From NCBI GenBank assembly GCA_028285345.1, contig JANQPT010000059.1, positions 1 to 64,000 of the forward strand: 64,000 bases of DNA, written 5' to 3'. A program made the translations under genes and the position numbers. The notes beneath the pieces were generated by a model, which made no database searches, was not told where the DNA came from, and saw nothing but the letters and a program-made list of their open reading frames with translations. Positions 47,145 to 56,018 of the stretch are shown in pieces (position 1 is the stretch's first letter; each line of letters begins with the position of its first letter). Origin of the DNA: Planctomycetales bacterium (GTDB lineage: Bacteria; Planctomycetota; Planctomycetia; Planctomycetales; Planctomycetaceae).

Positions 47145-48332
47145 CTAACTGCCCTGCTGTGGATCGGCGTCATCGTGTTTTTCTACGGAGGCTCCGCGCC
47201 CCAGTGCCGCGTTTCCAAATTTGTCACGAATAGCGTCGCGCGCTCGATCGAGACGGCTTTGACGCTCGTGCGTGGGATCAGTAAATAATCGTCCCTGGTG
47301 AGCGGAGCCATGCTGAAATCCGCTGACGCCCATGCCCAATAATCGAATCGGCCGGAGTTTCACCGGGAGTTTGGTGGAGAAGAGCAGCGCGGCCGTTTCC
47401 CACAACTCTTGGGTCACATTTGTCGGTTCGGGGATCGTCAGCGAACGCGTGACGGTCTGAAAGTCGGCGAAGCGAACCTTGATCGACACGGTCTTTCCGC
47501 AAATGCTTTGCCGCCGCATTCGCCGCGCGACTTGATCGGTGAGTTCCAGCAGGCATGCCCGCAGCACGTCGCGGTCGCTGATGTCCGTAGCGAATGTCGT
47601 CTCATGGGAGATCGATTTCGCGAGATGGTCGGGAATCACCGTCCGCTCGTCGATACCATGCGACAGCCGCCACAAATGATCCCCCTGCTTTCCGAAGTGC
47701 TCTTGCAGGAGCGTGACGTCCAAGCGGCGGAGTTCTCCAATTGTGCGGACCCCCAGTTTTTGCAGCACGCGCTGAGAGACCTGCCCCACACCCCACAGCC
47801 GTTTGATTTCCAGGGGATCAAGGAAGGATTGAATTTCGTCCGGCGGGACGATCACGAATCCCCGCGGTTTGCGGAGGTCGCTGGCGATTTTGGCGATGAA
47901 CTTATTCGGTGCCCCACCGACGGAAGACGGCAGGCGCAATTCTCGGTCGATATCGCTTTGAATCTTGCGGCCGACGATTTCAGCGGGCCCGAACAGTTTC
48001 TCGGTCCCGGCGAGATCCAGGAACGCTTCGTCGAGCGAAAGCGGTTCGATCGTGGGTGTATAACGGCCGAAGATCTCCCGAATTTGCCGCGAGATTTCGG
48101 CGTAATATCCGATTCGGCCGCGCAGAAACACTGCTTGCGGGCAAAGCCGCCGCGCGGTTGCGGCAGGCATGGCGCTGTGTACGCCGAACGTCCTTGCTTC
48201 GTAACTAGCGGCCGCGACCACGCCGCGCCCTTCCGGCGTTCCGCCGACGATCACCGGCCGCCCCTGTAACTCGGGACGGTCGCGCTGTTCAACCGACGCG
48301 TAAAACGCGTCCATATCGACGTGAAGGATCAT
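47145..48332 (-). CDS. dinB: DNA polymerase IV (Y-family translesion polymerase)
   Basis: A 395-residue error-prone polymerase that replicates past DNA lesions. The catalytic acidic residues are in place: DMDAFYASVE at the N-terminus and SLDEAFLD (Asp101-Glu102). The palm and finger elements VIVGG, SYEAR and SAMP, the helix-hairpin-helix WGVGQVSQRVLQKLGV and the little-finger domain complete it. The C-terminal tail is charged and disordered, where the clamp-binding motif would normally be. It is a single gene without an adjacent lexA or imuB. Confidence 0.94.
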   Translation of the reverse strand: MILHVDMDAFYASVEQRDRPELQGRPVIVGGTPEGRGVVAAASYEARTFGVHSAMPAATARRLCPQAVFLRGRIGYYAEISRQIREIFGRYTPTIEPLSLDEAFLDLAGTEKLFGPAEIVGRKIQSDIDRELRLPSSVGGAPNKFIAKIASDLRKPRGFVIVPPDEIQSFLDPLEIKRLWGVGQVSQRVLQKLGVRTIGELRRLDVTLLQEHFGKQGDHLWRLSHGIDERTVIPDHLAKSISHETTFATDISDRDVLRACLLELTDQVARRMRRQSICGKTVSIKVRFADFQTVTRSLTIPEPTNVTQELWETAALLFSTKLPVKLRPIRLLGMGVSGFQHGSAHQGRLFTDPTHERQSRLDRARDAIRDKFGNAALGRGASVEKHDDADPQQGS

Positions 48333-48494
48333 AGCGTTTGTGCAAAAAACGCGCGAAAGCGATCAGGAAAGTTCGACATCAATTGAATCGTCGACTCCAA
48401 GCAACTATGGTCGGCGAATTCAGTGACATTTGGAAGGCAGATTGGCGGAACAGAATACCCCCCGGCTTTAGGGTGATCGAGAGAGGAGTCGACA

Positions 48495-49622
48495 ATGAGC
48501 CATTCGCTCCCAGTCAGCGAGATTGTCGCCTTTATGAATCAGTTTGCACCGCGCACGCTGGCAGAGGAGTGGGACAACGTCGGCCTGCTTGTGGGGCACG
48601 CTGAATCGGACGTTAGCGCCGTGATGACCTGTCTCACGCTGACTCCGGACGTGGCGGCGGAGGCAATCGAGCGCGATGTTGATCTTATTGTCAGTCATCA
48701 CCCGGTGATGTTTCGACCGATCCAGACAATCACCGCTGCCGACCCGCAGGGCAAAATGCTGCTTGATTTAATTTCCGCCGGAATTGCGGTCTTTTGCCCG
48801 CATACCGCTTATGACAGTGCGATTGCCGGGATCAACCAGCAGTTGGCGGAAATGCTGGAACTGCAGGAAATCGCACCGCTACGAACTTATAGCGGTCGAG
48901 ACTCGGTGAAGATTGTCTGCTCGGTGCCGGCGGCGAACTTGGAATCGGTTCAACAGGCGTTGTGGAAGGAGGGTTCCGGGTACGTTGGCGATTACTCGCG
49001 CTGCAGTTTTTCGAGTGATGGTACCGGGACCTTTCTGGGCGGGGAGACGACATCGCCCGCTGTGGGCAGCGCGGGACAGTTGGAGCGGGTGCCGGTCATC
49101 CGGCTGGAGGTGGTTTGCCCGAAAACGCGATTGAGCGGCGCGTTGTCGGCGATGATTGCCGCTCATCCCTACGAAGAGCCGGCGTATGATGTTTATCCGC
49201 TGCAGTCTGACGATCCGCGAATGGGTTCCGGGCGGTGCGGGAAACTGCGGGAGCCATTGACGCTGGAGGAATTCAATGAGCGGGTCAAAGCCGGACTGGG
49301 CATTCGGAATTTGCAGTACGTCGGCGAGCTTTCCATGCCGATTCGGCGCGTCGCCGTTGCGTGCGGGGCGGCGGCGGAGTTTCAGCGTGACGGTCGTCGG
49401 CTGGGATGCGACGTGCTGTTGACGGGAGAGGCGCGATTTCACGACTGTCTCGAAGCGCGTCAGGCGGGGATGGCGTTAGTCCTGCCGGGACATTACGCGA
49501 CGGAACGTCCGGCGATGGAACGACTGGCAGAAATCTTGACATCGCAGTTTGCGAGTCTGACTGTTTTCGCAAGTGTCGTAGAGAGTGACCCAATTCAATG
49601 GGACAGCGGTACAACTCCTTAA
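48495..49622 (+). CDS. Nif3-like dinuclear metal center protein
   Basis: A 375-residue NIF3/YbgI family protein. Metal ligands are visible in LIVSHHPVMF and the PHTAYDSAIAGIN block, and a late HDCLEARQAGM/GHYATERP set supplies the second half of the site. The central ~110 residues (VKIVCSVPAANLESVQQAL to YPLQSDDP) are the PII/CutA-like insertion found in the longer members such as Bacillus YqfO. Family members form hexameric toroids; a GTP cyclohydrolase I type 2 role has been proposed for some relatives but is not settled. GAGAGGAG precedes the ATG. Confidence 0.9.
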   Translation: MSHSLPVSEIVAFMNQFAPRTLAEEWDNVGLLVGHAESDVSAVMTCLTLTPDVAAEAIERDVDLIVSHHPVMFRPIQTITAADPQGKMLLDLISAGIAVFCPHTAYDSAIAGINQQLAEMLELQEIAPLRTYSGRDSVKIVCSVPAANLESVQQALWKEGSGYVGDYSRCSFSSDGTGTFLGGETTSPAVGSAGQLERVPVIRLEVVCPKTRLSGALSAMIAAHPYEEPAYDVYPLQSDDPRMGSGRCGKLREPLTLEEFNERVKAGLGIRNLQYVGELSMPIRRVAVACGAAAEFQRDGRRLGCDVLLTGEARFHDCLEARQAGMALVLPGHYATERPAMERLAEILTSQFASLTVFASVVESDPIQWDSGTTP

Positions 49623-49798
49623 AATTAGTTTCAAAACCCTCTGACGCGTCGCGCCGACACTTGTTTGCAAGTACCTCAAACAGGCGCAACCGGGTCTTGA
49701 AACTAGTTCTAACATGACCAGACTGTTGAGTCGTTGCCCGAATTTGCACCCGATACTATTTGCACGATTTGACGTACATTGAATAGAAGAGAATCGCT

Positions 49799-50230
49799 TT
49801 GGCTCGTATTCCGCTGGAAACCATTTTGTCACGCGCTGCCAACCTGCGCTGTCCTCGCTGCGGAGAAGGGCGGCTGTATCGACGATGGTTTAGTATGCAC
49901 GATCGCTGTTCGGGCTGCGAACTGAAGTATGAGCGGGCCCCGGGCTACTTCTTGGGGTCGATTTATATCAACTACGGCGTCACGGCGATCGTGATGACTT
50001 GGGCGTACGTGTTGTTTCACTTCGTGTTGGATATCGAGAACCGATATGTCATGCCGCCGATTCTGCTGTTTTGTTTGGTGTTTCCGGCGGTGTTCATTCG
50101 CTATGCCCGTTCGTTTTGGCTGGGGCTGGACTGCTATTTTGACACCGAGAGTTTCGGTCTGAACGAACCTGACGAGTCACACGCCGATGGCGACCAGGAA
50201 TCGACCGACCCGCAACCGCCCGCGGACTAG
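49799..50230 (+). CDS. DUF983 family membrane protein
   Basis: A 143-residue protein. The N-terminus carries a zinc-ribbon-like CPRCGEGRLYRRWF...CSGCELKY motif, then two transmembrane helices (YINYGVTAIVMTWAYVLFHFVL and PPILLFCLVFPAVFIRYARSF), the DUF983 layout. The C-terminal tail is acidic. The start is a TTG with GAAGAGA seven bases before it; the next methionine would cut off the first zinc ligands, so TTG is preferred. In some bacteria DUF983 genes lie near cytochrome oxidase genes, which are absent here. Confidence 0.82.
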   Translation: MARIPLETILSRAANLRCPRCGEGRLYRRWFSMHDRCSGCELKYERAPGYFLGSIYINYGVTAIVMTWAYVLFHFVLDIENRYVMPPILLFCLVFPAVFIRYARSFWLGLDCYFDTESFGLNEPDESHADGDQESTDPQPPAD

Positions 50231-50561
50231 TGCCCCGTGGTGGCTTGGTTCTCGGGTGCTTCCGTTTACTGTTGGTCATCCAATTCACAGGTCTCGACGC
50301 TCCATGAGGTGTATTCGTCGTAAACGGTGCGCGCGATCATGATCAATCGTGCTCGTAAGGTCCGGATACTTCTTTTCTAACGGTCATTTTGGGGTAAAAT
50401 GACTAATGGAGCCGCGGATTCTCGTCCGCAGGGAAATCGGGTGAATTCTTGCCCGTAATTCCGTAGAGAAAAGAGCGGTTCGTGAAACCCAGATTCGCAA
50501 CGTTGCGACAGAGTTTTGTGTCGGCAGCCTTTTTAAGTGACGCGTCCAGGACCAGCTACTC
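50231..50561. other. Regulatory region upstream of the T7SS-like operon
   Basis: About 330 bases without a gene. It contains the palindrome at 50383-50403 annotated separately and should hold the operon promoter. Confidence 0.45.
50383..50403. promoter_or_regulatory. Palindrome upstream of the T7SS-like operon
   Basis: GTCATTTT-GGGGT-AAAATGAC: an 8-bp perfect inverted repeat with a five-base spacer, 158 bases before the first gene. It could be an operator or a terminator for the DUF983 gene; the overlapping TAAAAT also resembles a -10 box. Confidence 0.4.
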
Positions 50562-50834
50562 ATGCCACAAGCCATTGTCGATCCCGGTGAGTTGCGTGCT
50601 TTCGCGCAGACCCTCAAAAAGTTTAATACCGATTTGGTCGATCGGGCGACGGGCCTTTCCGGGCAGCTTGATGCGTTGAGCAGTTCCTGGCGCGATCAAG
50701 AGAACCTCAAATTCACCGAGGAATTCAAGCAACACCTGACGTATCTGCTCCGCTTTGTCGAAGCCAACGAACAGCACATCCCCTATTTGCTGCGCAAGGC
50801 GGAACGGATTGAGGAATATCTACAGCAGCGCTAA
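50562..50834 (+). CDS. WXG100-like small helical protein 1
   Basis: A 90-residue, almost all-helical protein of the size of WXG100/ESAT-6 secretion substrates. A helix-turn-helix hairpin is predicted by eye: helix 1 about residues 8-38, helix 2 about 48-88. At the turn, where the family has W-x-G, this protein has SSWRDQENLKF (Trp43). The next two genes carry the same W-R-[D/E]-x5-F pattern. No signal peptide. It opens the operon that ends with the EccC/EssC-like ATPase, which supports a role as an exported or structural substrate. The C-terminus lacks a clear YxxxD/E export signal. Weakness: the assignment rests on size, helicity and context rather than a full family match. Confidence 0.7.
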   Translation: MPQAIVDPGELRAFAQTLKKFNTDLVDRATGLSGQLDALSSSWRDQENLKFTEEFKQHLTYLLRFVEANEQHIPYLLRKAERIEEYLQQR

Positions 50835-50899
50835 GTCGCGGCAAATCCGCTTCTGCTCCGGGTTCGTCCCGGACATGCCAATCAGCACCTCATAATACG

Positions 50900-51517
50900 A
50901 TGACCGGACCGGCAAACGTCACTTCGATTGAAGCATTGCATCAATTCCGCGGCGCGTTGATCCGCTTTGCCGAGGATGTGACCGCAATCGTCGATAACCT
51001 CAGGCAAGAGGTTTCGCGGACGCTGGAGTGGATCCAGACCGATCGGCCCGTTTATTGGCGGGAGCAGGTGCGGCTGGGCTTTGACGGCGTGGCCCGCGCG
51101 CGTTCGCGGTTGGAGATCGCCGAACAGCGGATGATGGACGGCCAAGGGCCGGCCTGTATTGAAGAAAAATCGGCTTTGAGAAAGGCGAAAGCTCAATTGC
51201 AGTTTGCTCAAGAGCAAGTGCATGTCGTGCGCCGCTGGGCGGTCAAACTGCAGAGCGAGTCGGACGACTATCGTAGCCGGCTGGGACATTTGGACGGGTT
51301 TCTCAAGCGCGATTTGCCCCGAATGATCGCGAAGATTCAAAAGATGGGCGAGGCCCTGGACCGGTACGCGGAGAGTCTCCCCTACCACGACTCGACAGAG
51401 GAAAACCCCGGTGGAGACGGCCAGCAGGCTGCAGAAGCTACGCCGCGAGACGTGACAAAAGAAGAGTCTACAAACAGCCAGGATAAGCCGAATCAAGAAG
51501 TTCAAGCGGAGAGTTGA
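50900..51517 (+). CDS. Coiled-coil protein of the T7SS-like operon
   Basis: A 205-residue protein. Residues ~10-165 are helical and heptad-rich (EEKSALRKAKAQLQFAQEQ), and the last ~40 residues form an acidic, Gln/Asn/Ser-rich disordered tail. At Trp53 it has YWREQVRLGF, the same W-R-[D/E]-x5-F arrangement as its two small neighbours, followed by a much longer second helical region. This could be a larger WXG-superfamily member such as the LXG or long EsxB-type partners, or a chaperone for the small proteins. It lies 65 bases behind gene 1, and its stop comes two bases before the start of the third small gene. No enzymatic motif. Confidence 0.65.
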   Translation: MTGPANVTSIEALHQFRGALIRFAEDVTAIVDNLRQEVSRTLEWIQTDRPVYWREQVRLGFDGVARARSRLEIAEQRMMDGQGPACIEEKSALRKAKAQLQFAQEQVHVVRRWAVKLQSESDDYRSRLGHLDGFLKRDLPRMIAKIQKMGEALDRYAESLPYHDSTEENPGGDGQQAAEATPRDVTKEESTNSQDKPNQEVQAES

Positions 51518-51519
51518 GT

Positions 51520-51768
51520 ATGCGCAACGGCGACGTGAGCGGAGGTTCGGGCCAACTCCAAAAAGCGGCCCAGCGGTTGGAAGCGGCCTGGGAGCGGACC
51601 CGGGAGCATTGGCGCGATGAGAATAGCCGTTTGTTCGCGGAGGAAGAGTTGCTTCCGCTGATGCAGGCGGTGAAATTTGCCGTTGAGTCGACGCAGGTTT
51701 ACGGCAGCGTCGTCCATCAGGCCAAGATGGCGTGCGACTCGGATTGTCGAGAGTTCTTGAGTGAGTAG
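51520..51768 (+). CDS. WXG100-like small helical protein 2
   Basis: An 82-residue helical protein. Trp31 lies in EHWRDENSRLFAEEE at the likely turn; compared with protein 1 the pattern W-R-D-x5-F-x-E-E is identical in spacing. The first ~12 residues are glycine-rich and polar. GGAGAG lies before the ATG at 51520; a TTG at 51514 would overlap the stop of the previous gene. With protein 1 it could form the heterodimeric pair typical of ESX substrates. The gene ends 72 bases before the ATPase gene. Confidence 0.68.
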   Translation: MRNGDVSGGSGQLQKAAQRLEAAWERTREHWRDENSRLFAEEELLPLMQAVKFAVESTQVYGSVVHQAKMACDSDCREFLSE

Positions 51769-51840
51769 GCGGCCGTTCGATTTGCGACGAATTGTGTGAT
51801 TGAGATTGAGTTCCTGCGACGCATCCTGGGAAGGACGCAA

Positions 51841-54800
51841 ATGTCATACGACGACCCAAGCGCCGTCGAAAAACGGTTGGTGAGCGAACTGAACGTTCAG
51901 TTGCAGCAGCGAAATTCGCAGTGGCTGGATGCGGAGGTTCGCTATCGGGACGAGGTGCAGCGCGCCGAGGAGATGCATGCGCAGAGCCAATCCGCGCTCG
52001 ATGAAGAATTGGCGGAAACGCGCCGGCGGATTGAATCCGAGCACGCCGCTGCCACGGCCGAGATCGAAACGCAATTCCAATCGGATGAGTCACTCGCCCG
52101 CGGGCGGTACAACTCACGTTTGGATGAGATCAACCAAGAGTATAACGCGACCGTCGACACATCACGAAAAACATTTGACGACACGCAGTGGATGGTGACG
52201 TCGGTCTTGGATGAAAACACCGACGACAGTCCTCAACAGCGGTTGGAGGAACTGACCGCTTCACTGCAAAGCAGCCGCGAGTTTTTGATTGGCGGAGTCG
52301 AGTCGCTCGCCGAGGATATTGAAGCCGCGAAAAAGATTCTGCGGACTCGGCGACAACGATACGAGGATCAGGACGCGGAGATTGAGCCGGTTCCTGAAGA
52401 TCCGGAGGCTGCCTATGAGTGTTGTGAATCGGCGATCAAACGCGGGCGGGCCGCGCTGCACATCCTCCGCAAAGAATTCCTCTCGAAGCTGTTTGTCGGT
52501 GCGACGCCGGTCATGCTGTTTGCCATCGCCGCAGTTTTGCTGTTTATCCTGTCGTTCCTGGTACTGCCGCCGTCGCTGATTAGTCCCAATCTCGACCAGT
52601 TTAGCGCGGCATGGATCGGCACGTTGGCCGGGACGGCGGCGACCGCGACGCTGGTAGTGTTGGTGGTTCTGTACGCGGTTGCGACCGGACGCTGTGAGTC
52701 GGCGTATCAGACGATGATCGACAGTTTTGCCGAGGCGGAGGTGTCGTTACATAACTGGCGGTCGTGGTCGGACAAGGAATTGCGGAGCAAGCAGCGCCAA
52801 TATCAGAAGTGGCAGGACTCGCGGAGCAAACAGCGGGACACCACGCTCTCGCGGGCCGAATCGAAGCTCGATCAAGAGACGACTGCGGCCGAGCAGATTC
52901 GCGACGCCGGGATCTCGGACATGGAATCGAAGTTTGCCGCCCAGTTGAGCGCGTTGGAGGAGCGGCGGACATCTCAAGTGAAAAACGTCGACGAGCGGCG
53001 CGACGCCTCGCTGCAGCAACTCGAAGAACGTGAATCACGCGATGCGGCGCAGATTCGCGCGGCCTACGAGACGTCATTGAATCAAGCGGAACGATCGCGG
53101 GAGGAGAAACAATCGTCCATCCTGCAGACATGGAACTCGTTCTGGGAGAATCTGCAGGCCAAGCATCACGACTTGGGCCAGCGGGCGGCTGCTTGCGGGC
53201 CGGAGTTGTCTCTGTTGCGGGACGATTCATGGCGGTTGCCGGACGATGTTCCGGAGGCGATTCCGTTTGGACATTTCAATGTCGAACTGAACACCGACGT
53301 CCGCACCGAGCACGACGATGCAAAGCGGCAGGTTTCGCAGTTGAGCTTTCCGCTAATGTTGCCGTTCGCCACGGGGGCTTCGTTGTTTCTGCAAGCCGAA
53401 GGCGCCGGACGCCAGGCGGCCAACGACATCCTGCGGGCGGTGATGTTGCGTCTGTTGACCTCGCTGCCGGGCGGAAAGGTTCGATTCACGATCATCGATG
53501 CGGTCGGGTTGGGCGAACAGTTTTCGTCGTTCATGCATTTGGCCGATTATGACGAACTGCTTGTCAATAGCCGCATCTGGACCGAAAGCGGCCAAATCGA
53601 ACAGCGGCTGGCGGATCTCACCGAGCACATGGAGAACGTGTTTCAGACGTACTTGCGCAACGAGTATCAGTCGATCGAGGAGTACAATGATTTCGCCGGT
53701 GAAGTCGCCGAGCCGTACCATTTTTTGGTGATCGCAAACTTCCCGGCGAATTTCACGGAAGTTGCAGCCCGGCGGCTGGTGAGTATCGCAGGCAGCGGCG
53801 CGCGGTGCGGGGTGCATACGCTGATCAGCTACGATTGCAGCCAACCGCTGCCGCACGGATTGCTGTTGGAGGACGTGATTGGCACGTCAACGCATCTCGT
53901 TTGGCGCGGCGACCATTTCGAGCACTCGGCGTCCGAACTGAACGGGATTCCGCTCGAGTTGGACGCTCCGCCGCAGCCGGCCGAATTTGGGAATATCGTC
54001 CGCCGCGCGGGAGAACTCTCCAAGCATGCCCGCAAGGTGGAGGTGCCGTTTAGTCGCATTGCGCCCACCGAAAATCAGCTGTGGCAAAAGGACAGTCGTG
54101 GAGGGATTGACGTGCCGCTGGGACGAGCGGGGGCGACCAAGCTGCAGCACTTACGGTTGGGCAAGGGAACATCGCAACATGTGTTGGTTGCGGGCAAGAC
54201 CGGATCGGGAAAATCGACGTTCTTGCACACGCTGATTACAAATACGGCGCTGCATTATGGGCCTGACGAGGTGGAGTTGTACTTGATCGACTTCAAGAAG
54301 GGGGTCGAGTTCAAAGCGTATGCGGCGGGACGCCTGCCGCACGCCCGCGTGATTGCCATCGAAAGCGACCGCGAATTCGGCGTCAGCGTGCTGCAGCGTC
54401 TGGATGCGGTGCTGACTGAACGGGGTGAGTTGTTTCGGGCACACGGCGCGCAGGATATCGGGATGTTTCGCGACGCGCAGCCCGATGAGCGGATGCCGCG
54501 AATCTTGTTGCTGGTTGATGAGTTTCAGGAGTTCTTTACCGAGGACGACAAGCTTTCGCAAACCGCATCGCTGTTGTTGGATCGATTGGTGCGACAAGGC
54601 CGGGCGTTTGGAATTCACGTGCTGTTGGGATCGCAGACGCTGGGAGGTGCCTATTCCTTGGCCCGCAGCACGTTGGGCCAAGTCGCCGTCCGGATCGCCT
54701 TGCAATGCAGCGAGTCGGATGCCCATTTGATTCTTAGCGAAGACAACACGGCGGCCCGATTACTCACGCGTCCGGGCGAGGCGATTTACAACGACGCCAA

Positions 54801-55971
54801 TGGTCTGATCGACGGCAACCATCCTTTTCAAATTGCCTGGCTGGACGACGATCAACGGGCAGAGAAACTGGAGGGAATTCTGCAGCTGACGCATCAGCGC
54901 GGGATGCAGCCCGACCCGGCAATTGTCTTTGAGGGCAACATTCCCGCCGATCCAAGCAACAATCCGGAACTGAACGAATTGGCGTCCTCCTTCCCACCGG
55001 CTGCGGCGCCTGCGGTAGGACGGATTTGGCTGGGCGAACCAGTACAGCTCAAAGCGGCATCGGCATTGGAATTGTCGCACCAAACCGGCTCGAATTTGTT
55101 GATCGTGGGGCAGAGTGCGGATTCGGCGCTTGGAATTCTGACCAGTTGTTTAACGAGTTTGAGTTATCAATACCCGCTGCCGGAGACGGTCGGAGATGCG
55201 GCGGTTCGCTTCGCCGTGCTCGACGCGGTCAACGGGGATTTCGCCGGTCCCCGGTTCTGGCTGAGCGTCGCGCAACTTGCTGGCCGTGAGTTGGAAGTCG
55301 CCGGGCCGGCGGAGTCCAACCAAGTCGTGAGTGATTTGGCGAAGGAGATCGACCGCCGCCTGGAGGAGAACTCGACCGGTGCGCCGCCGATATATCTGTT
55401 TGTGGCCAACGTTTCCGGGTTTCGCGACCTCCGCAAGGCCGAAGACGATTTTGGGTCGTGGGGGATGGACAAAGACAAACCGGCGTCTCCCGACCAGCAG
55501 TTCAGCAAGATCGTGACCGACGGGCCGGCAGTCGGCGTGCATGCCCTCGTGTGGTGCGATTCGTACAACAACGTGGGGCGCTGGCTGGGGAATCGGTTGC
55601 TCAAGGAGTTTGAATACCGCGTCTGTTTCCGCATGAATGCGAACGATTCGAGCCAGCTCATCGACACCCCCGCTGCGGGGAGGCTCGGCACAAATCGCGC
55701 GTTGCTCTACCGTGATGCGACGGGTGAAACGGAGAAGTTTCGGCCGTATGGGATCCGGCAGTCGTCGGCGGGCGCGCCGAATGAGGCGACGGCAGTCGAT
55801 ACGACGGCGGCCAAGGTTTCGTTGGAGCCCTCTGCCTTCCAGTCGACCAGTCTGGAACCGTTATCTGCGAAGCCGCCGAATCCAGAGACGGCGGAACCGA
55901 AGAAAAATTCTCCGGACGACGACAAGCCCGACGAACACTGGGACAGTATCGAAATGTTCTCCGTCAAGTAA
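51841..55971 (+). CDS. EccC/EssC-like type VII secretion ATPase (FtsK/SpoIIIE family)
   Basis: A 1376-residue membrane ATPase. Residues 1-200 are coiled coil. Transmembrane helices lie at ~218-240 and ~256-280, and a second coiled coil at ~285-440. Three tandem FtsK-like domains follow: D1 (~500-720) with a degenerate P-loop (GAGRQAAN near 521) but a recognisable VRFTIIDAVG strand; D2 (~740-990) with intact Walker A GKTGSGKST (785-793) and Walker B LLLVDEF (Asp893-Glu894); D3 (~1060-1310) where the P-loop reads GQSADSAL (from Gly1090). Two N-terminal helices plus three ATPase modules is the plan of EccC and EssC, the motor and substrate receptor of type VII secretion. The ATG at 51841 has GGAAGGA; a GTG at 51796 is unlikely. 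It lacks the FHA domains of EssC. Confidence 0.85.
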   Translation: MSYDDPSAVEKRLVSELNVQLQQRNSQWLDAEVRYRDEVQRAEEMHAQSQSALDEELAETRRRIESEHAAATAEIETQFQSDESLARGRYNSRLDEINQEYNATVDTSRKTFDDTQWMVTSVLDENTDDSPQQRLEELTASLQSSREFLIGGVESLAEDIEAAKKILRTRRQRYEDQDAEIEPVPEDPEAAYECCESAIKRGRAALHILRKEFLSKLFVGATPVMLFAIAAVLLFILSFLVLPPSLISPNLDQFSAAWIGTLAGTAATATLVVLVVLYAVATGRCESAYQTMIDSFAEAEVSLHNWRSWSDKELRSKQRQYQKWQDSRSKQRDTTLSRAESKLDQETTAAEQIRDAGISDMESKFAAQLSALEERRTSQVKNVDERRDASLQQLEERESRDAAQIRAAYETSLNQAERSREEKQSSILQTWNSFWENLQAKHHDLGQRAAACGPELSLLRDDSWRLPDDVPEAIPFGHFNVELNTDVRTEHDDAKRQVSQLSFPLMLPFATGASLFLQAEGAGRQAANDILRAVMLRLLTSLPGGKVRFTIIDAVGLGEQFSSFMHLADYDELLVNSRIWTESGQIEQRLADLTEHMENVFQTYLRNEYQSIEEYNDFAGEVAEPYHFLVIANFPANFTEVAARRLVSIAGSGARCGVHTLISYDCSQPLPHGLLLEDVIGTSTHLVWRGDHFEHSASELNGIPLELDAPPQPAEFGNIVRRAGELSKHARKVEVPFSRIAPTENQLWQKDSRGGIDVPLGRAGATKLQHLRLGKGTSQHVLVAGKTGSGKSTFLHTLITNTALHYGPDEVELYLIDFKKGVEFKAYAAGRLPHARVIAIESDREFGVSVLQRLDAVLTERGELFRAHGAQDIGMFRDAQPDERMPRILLLVDEFQEFFTEDDKLSQTASLLLDRLVRQGRAFGIHVLLGSQTLGGAYSLARSTLGQVAVRIALQCSESDAHLILSEDNTAARLLTRPGEAIYNDANGLIDGNHPFQIAWLDDDQRAEKLEGILQLTHQRGMQPDPAIVFEGNIPADPSNNPELNELASSFPPAAAPAVGRIWLGEPVQLKAASALELSHQTGSNLLIVGQSADSALGILTSCLTSLSYQYPLPETVGDAAVRFAVLDAVNGDFAGPRFWLSVAQLAGRELEVAGPAESNQVVSDLAKEIDRRLEENSTGAPPIYLFVANVSGFRDLRKAEDDFGSWGMDKDKPASPDQQFSKIVTDGPAVGVHALVWCDSYNNVGRWLGNRLLKEFEYRVCFRMNANDSSQLIDTPAAGRLGTNRALLYRDATGETEKFRPYGIRQSSAGAPNEATAVDTTAAKVSLEPSAFQSTSLEPLSAKPPNPETAEPKKNSPDDDKPDEHWDSIEMFSVK

Positions 55972-56018
55972 CAGCTTTGTGACTCGATCGCCCCGCTGAA
56001 GTGCTGGTGGACCGGCGC

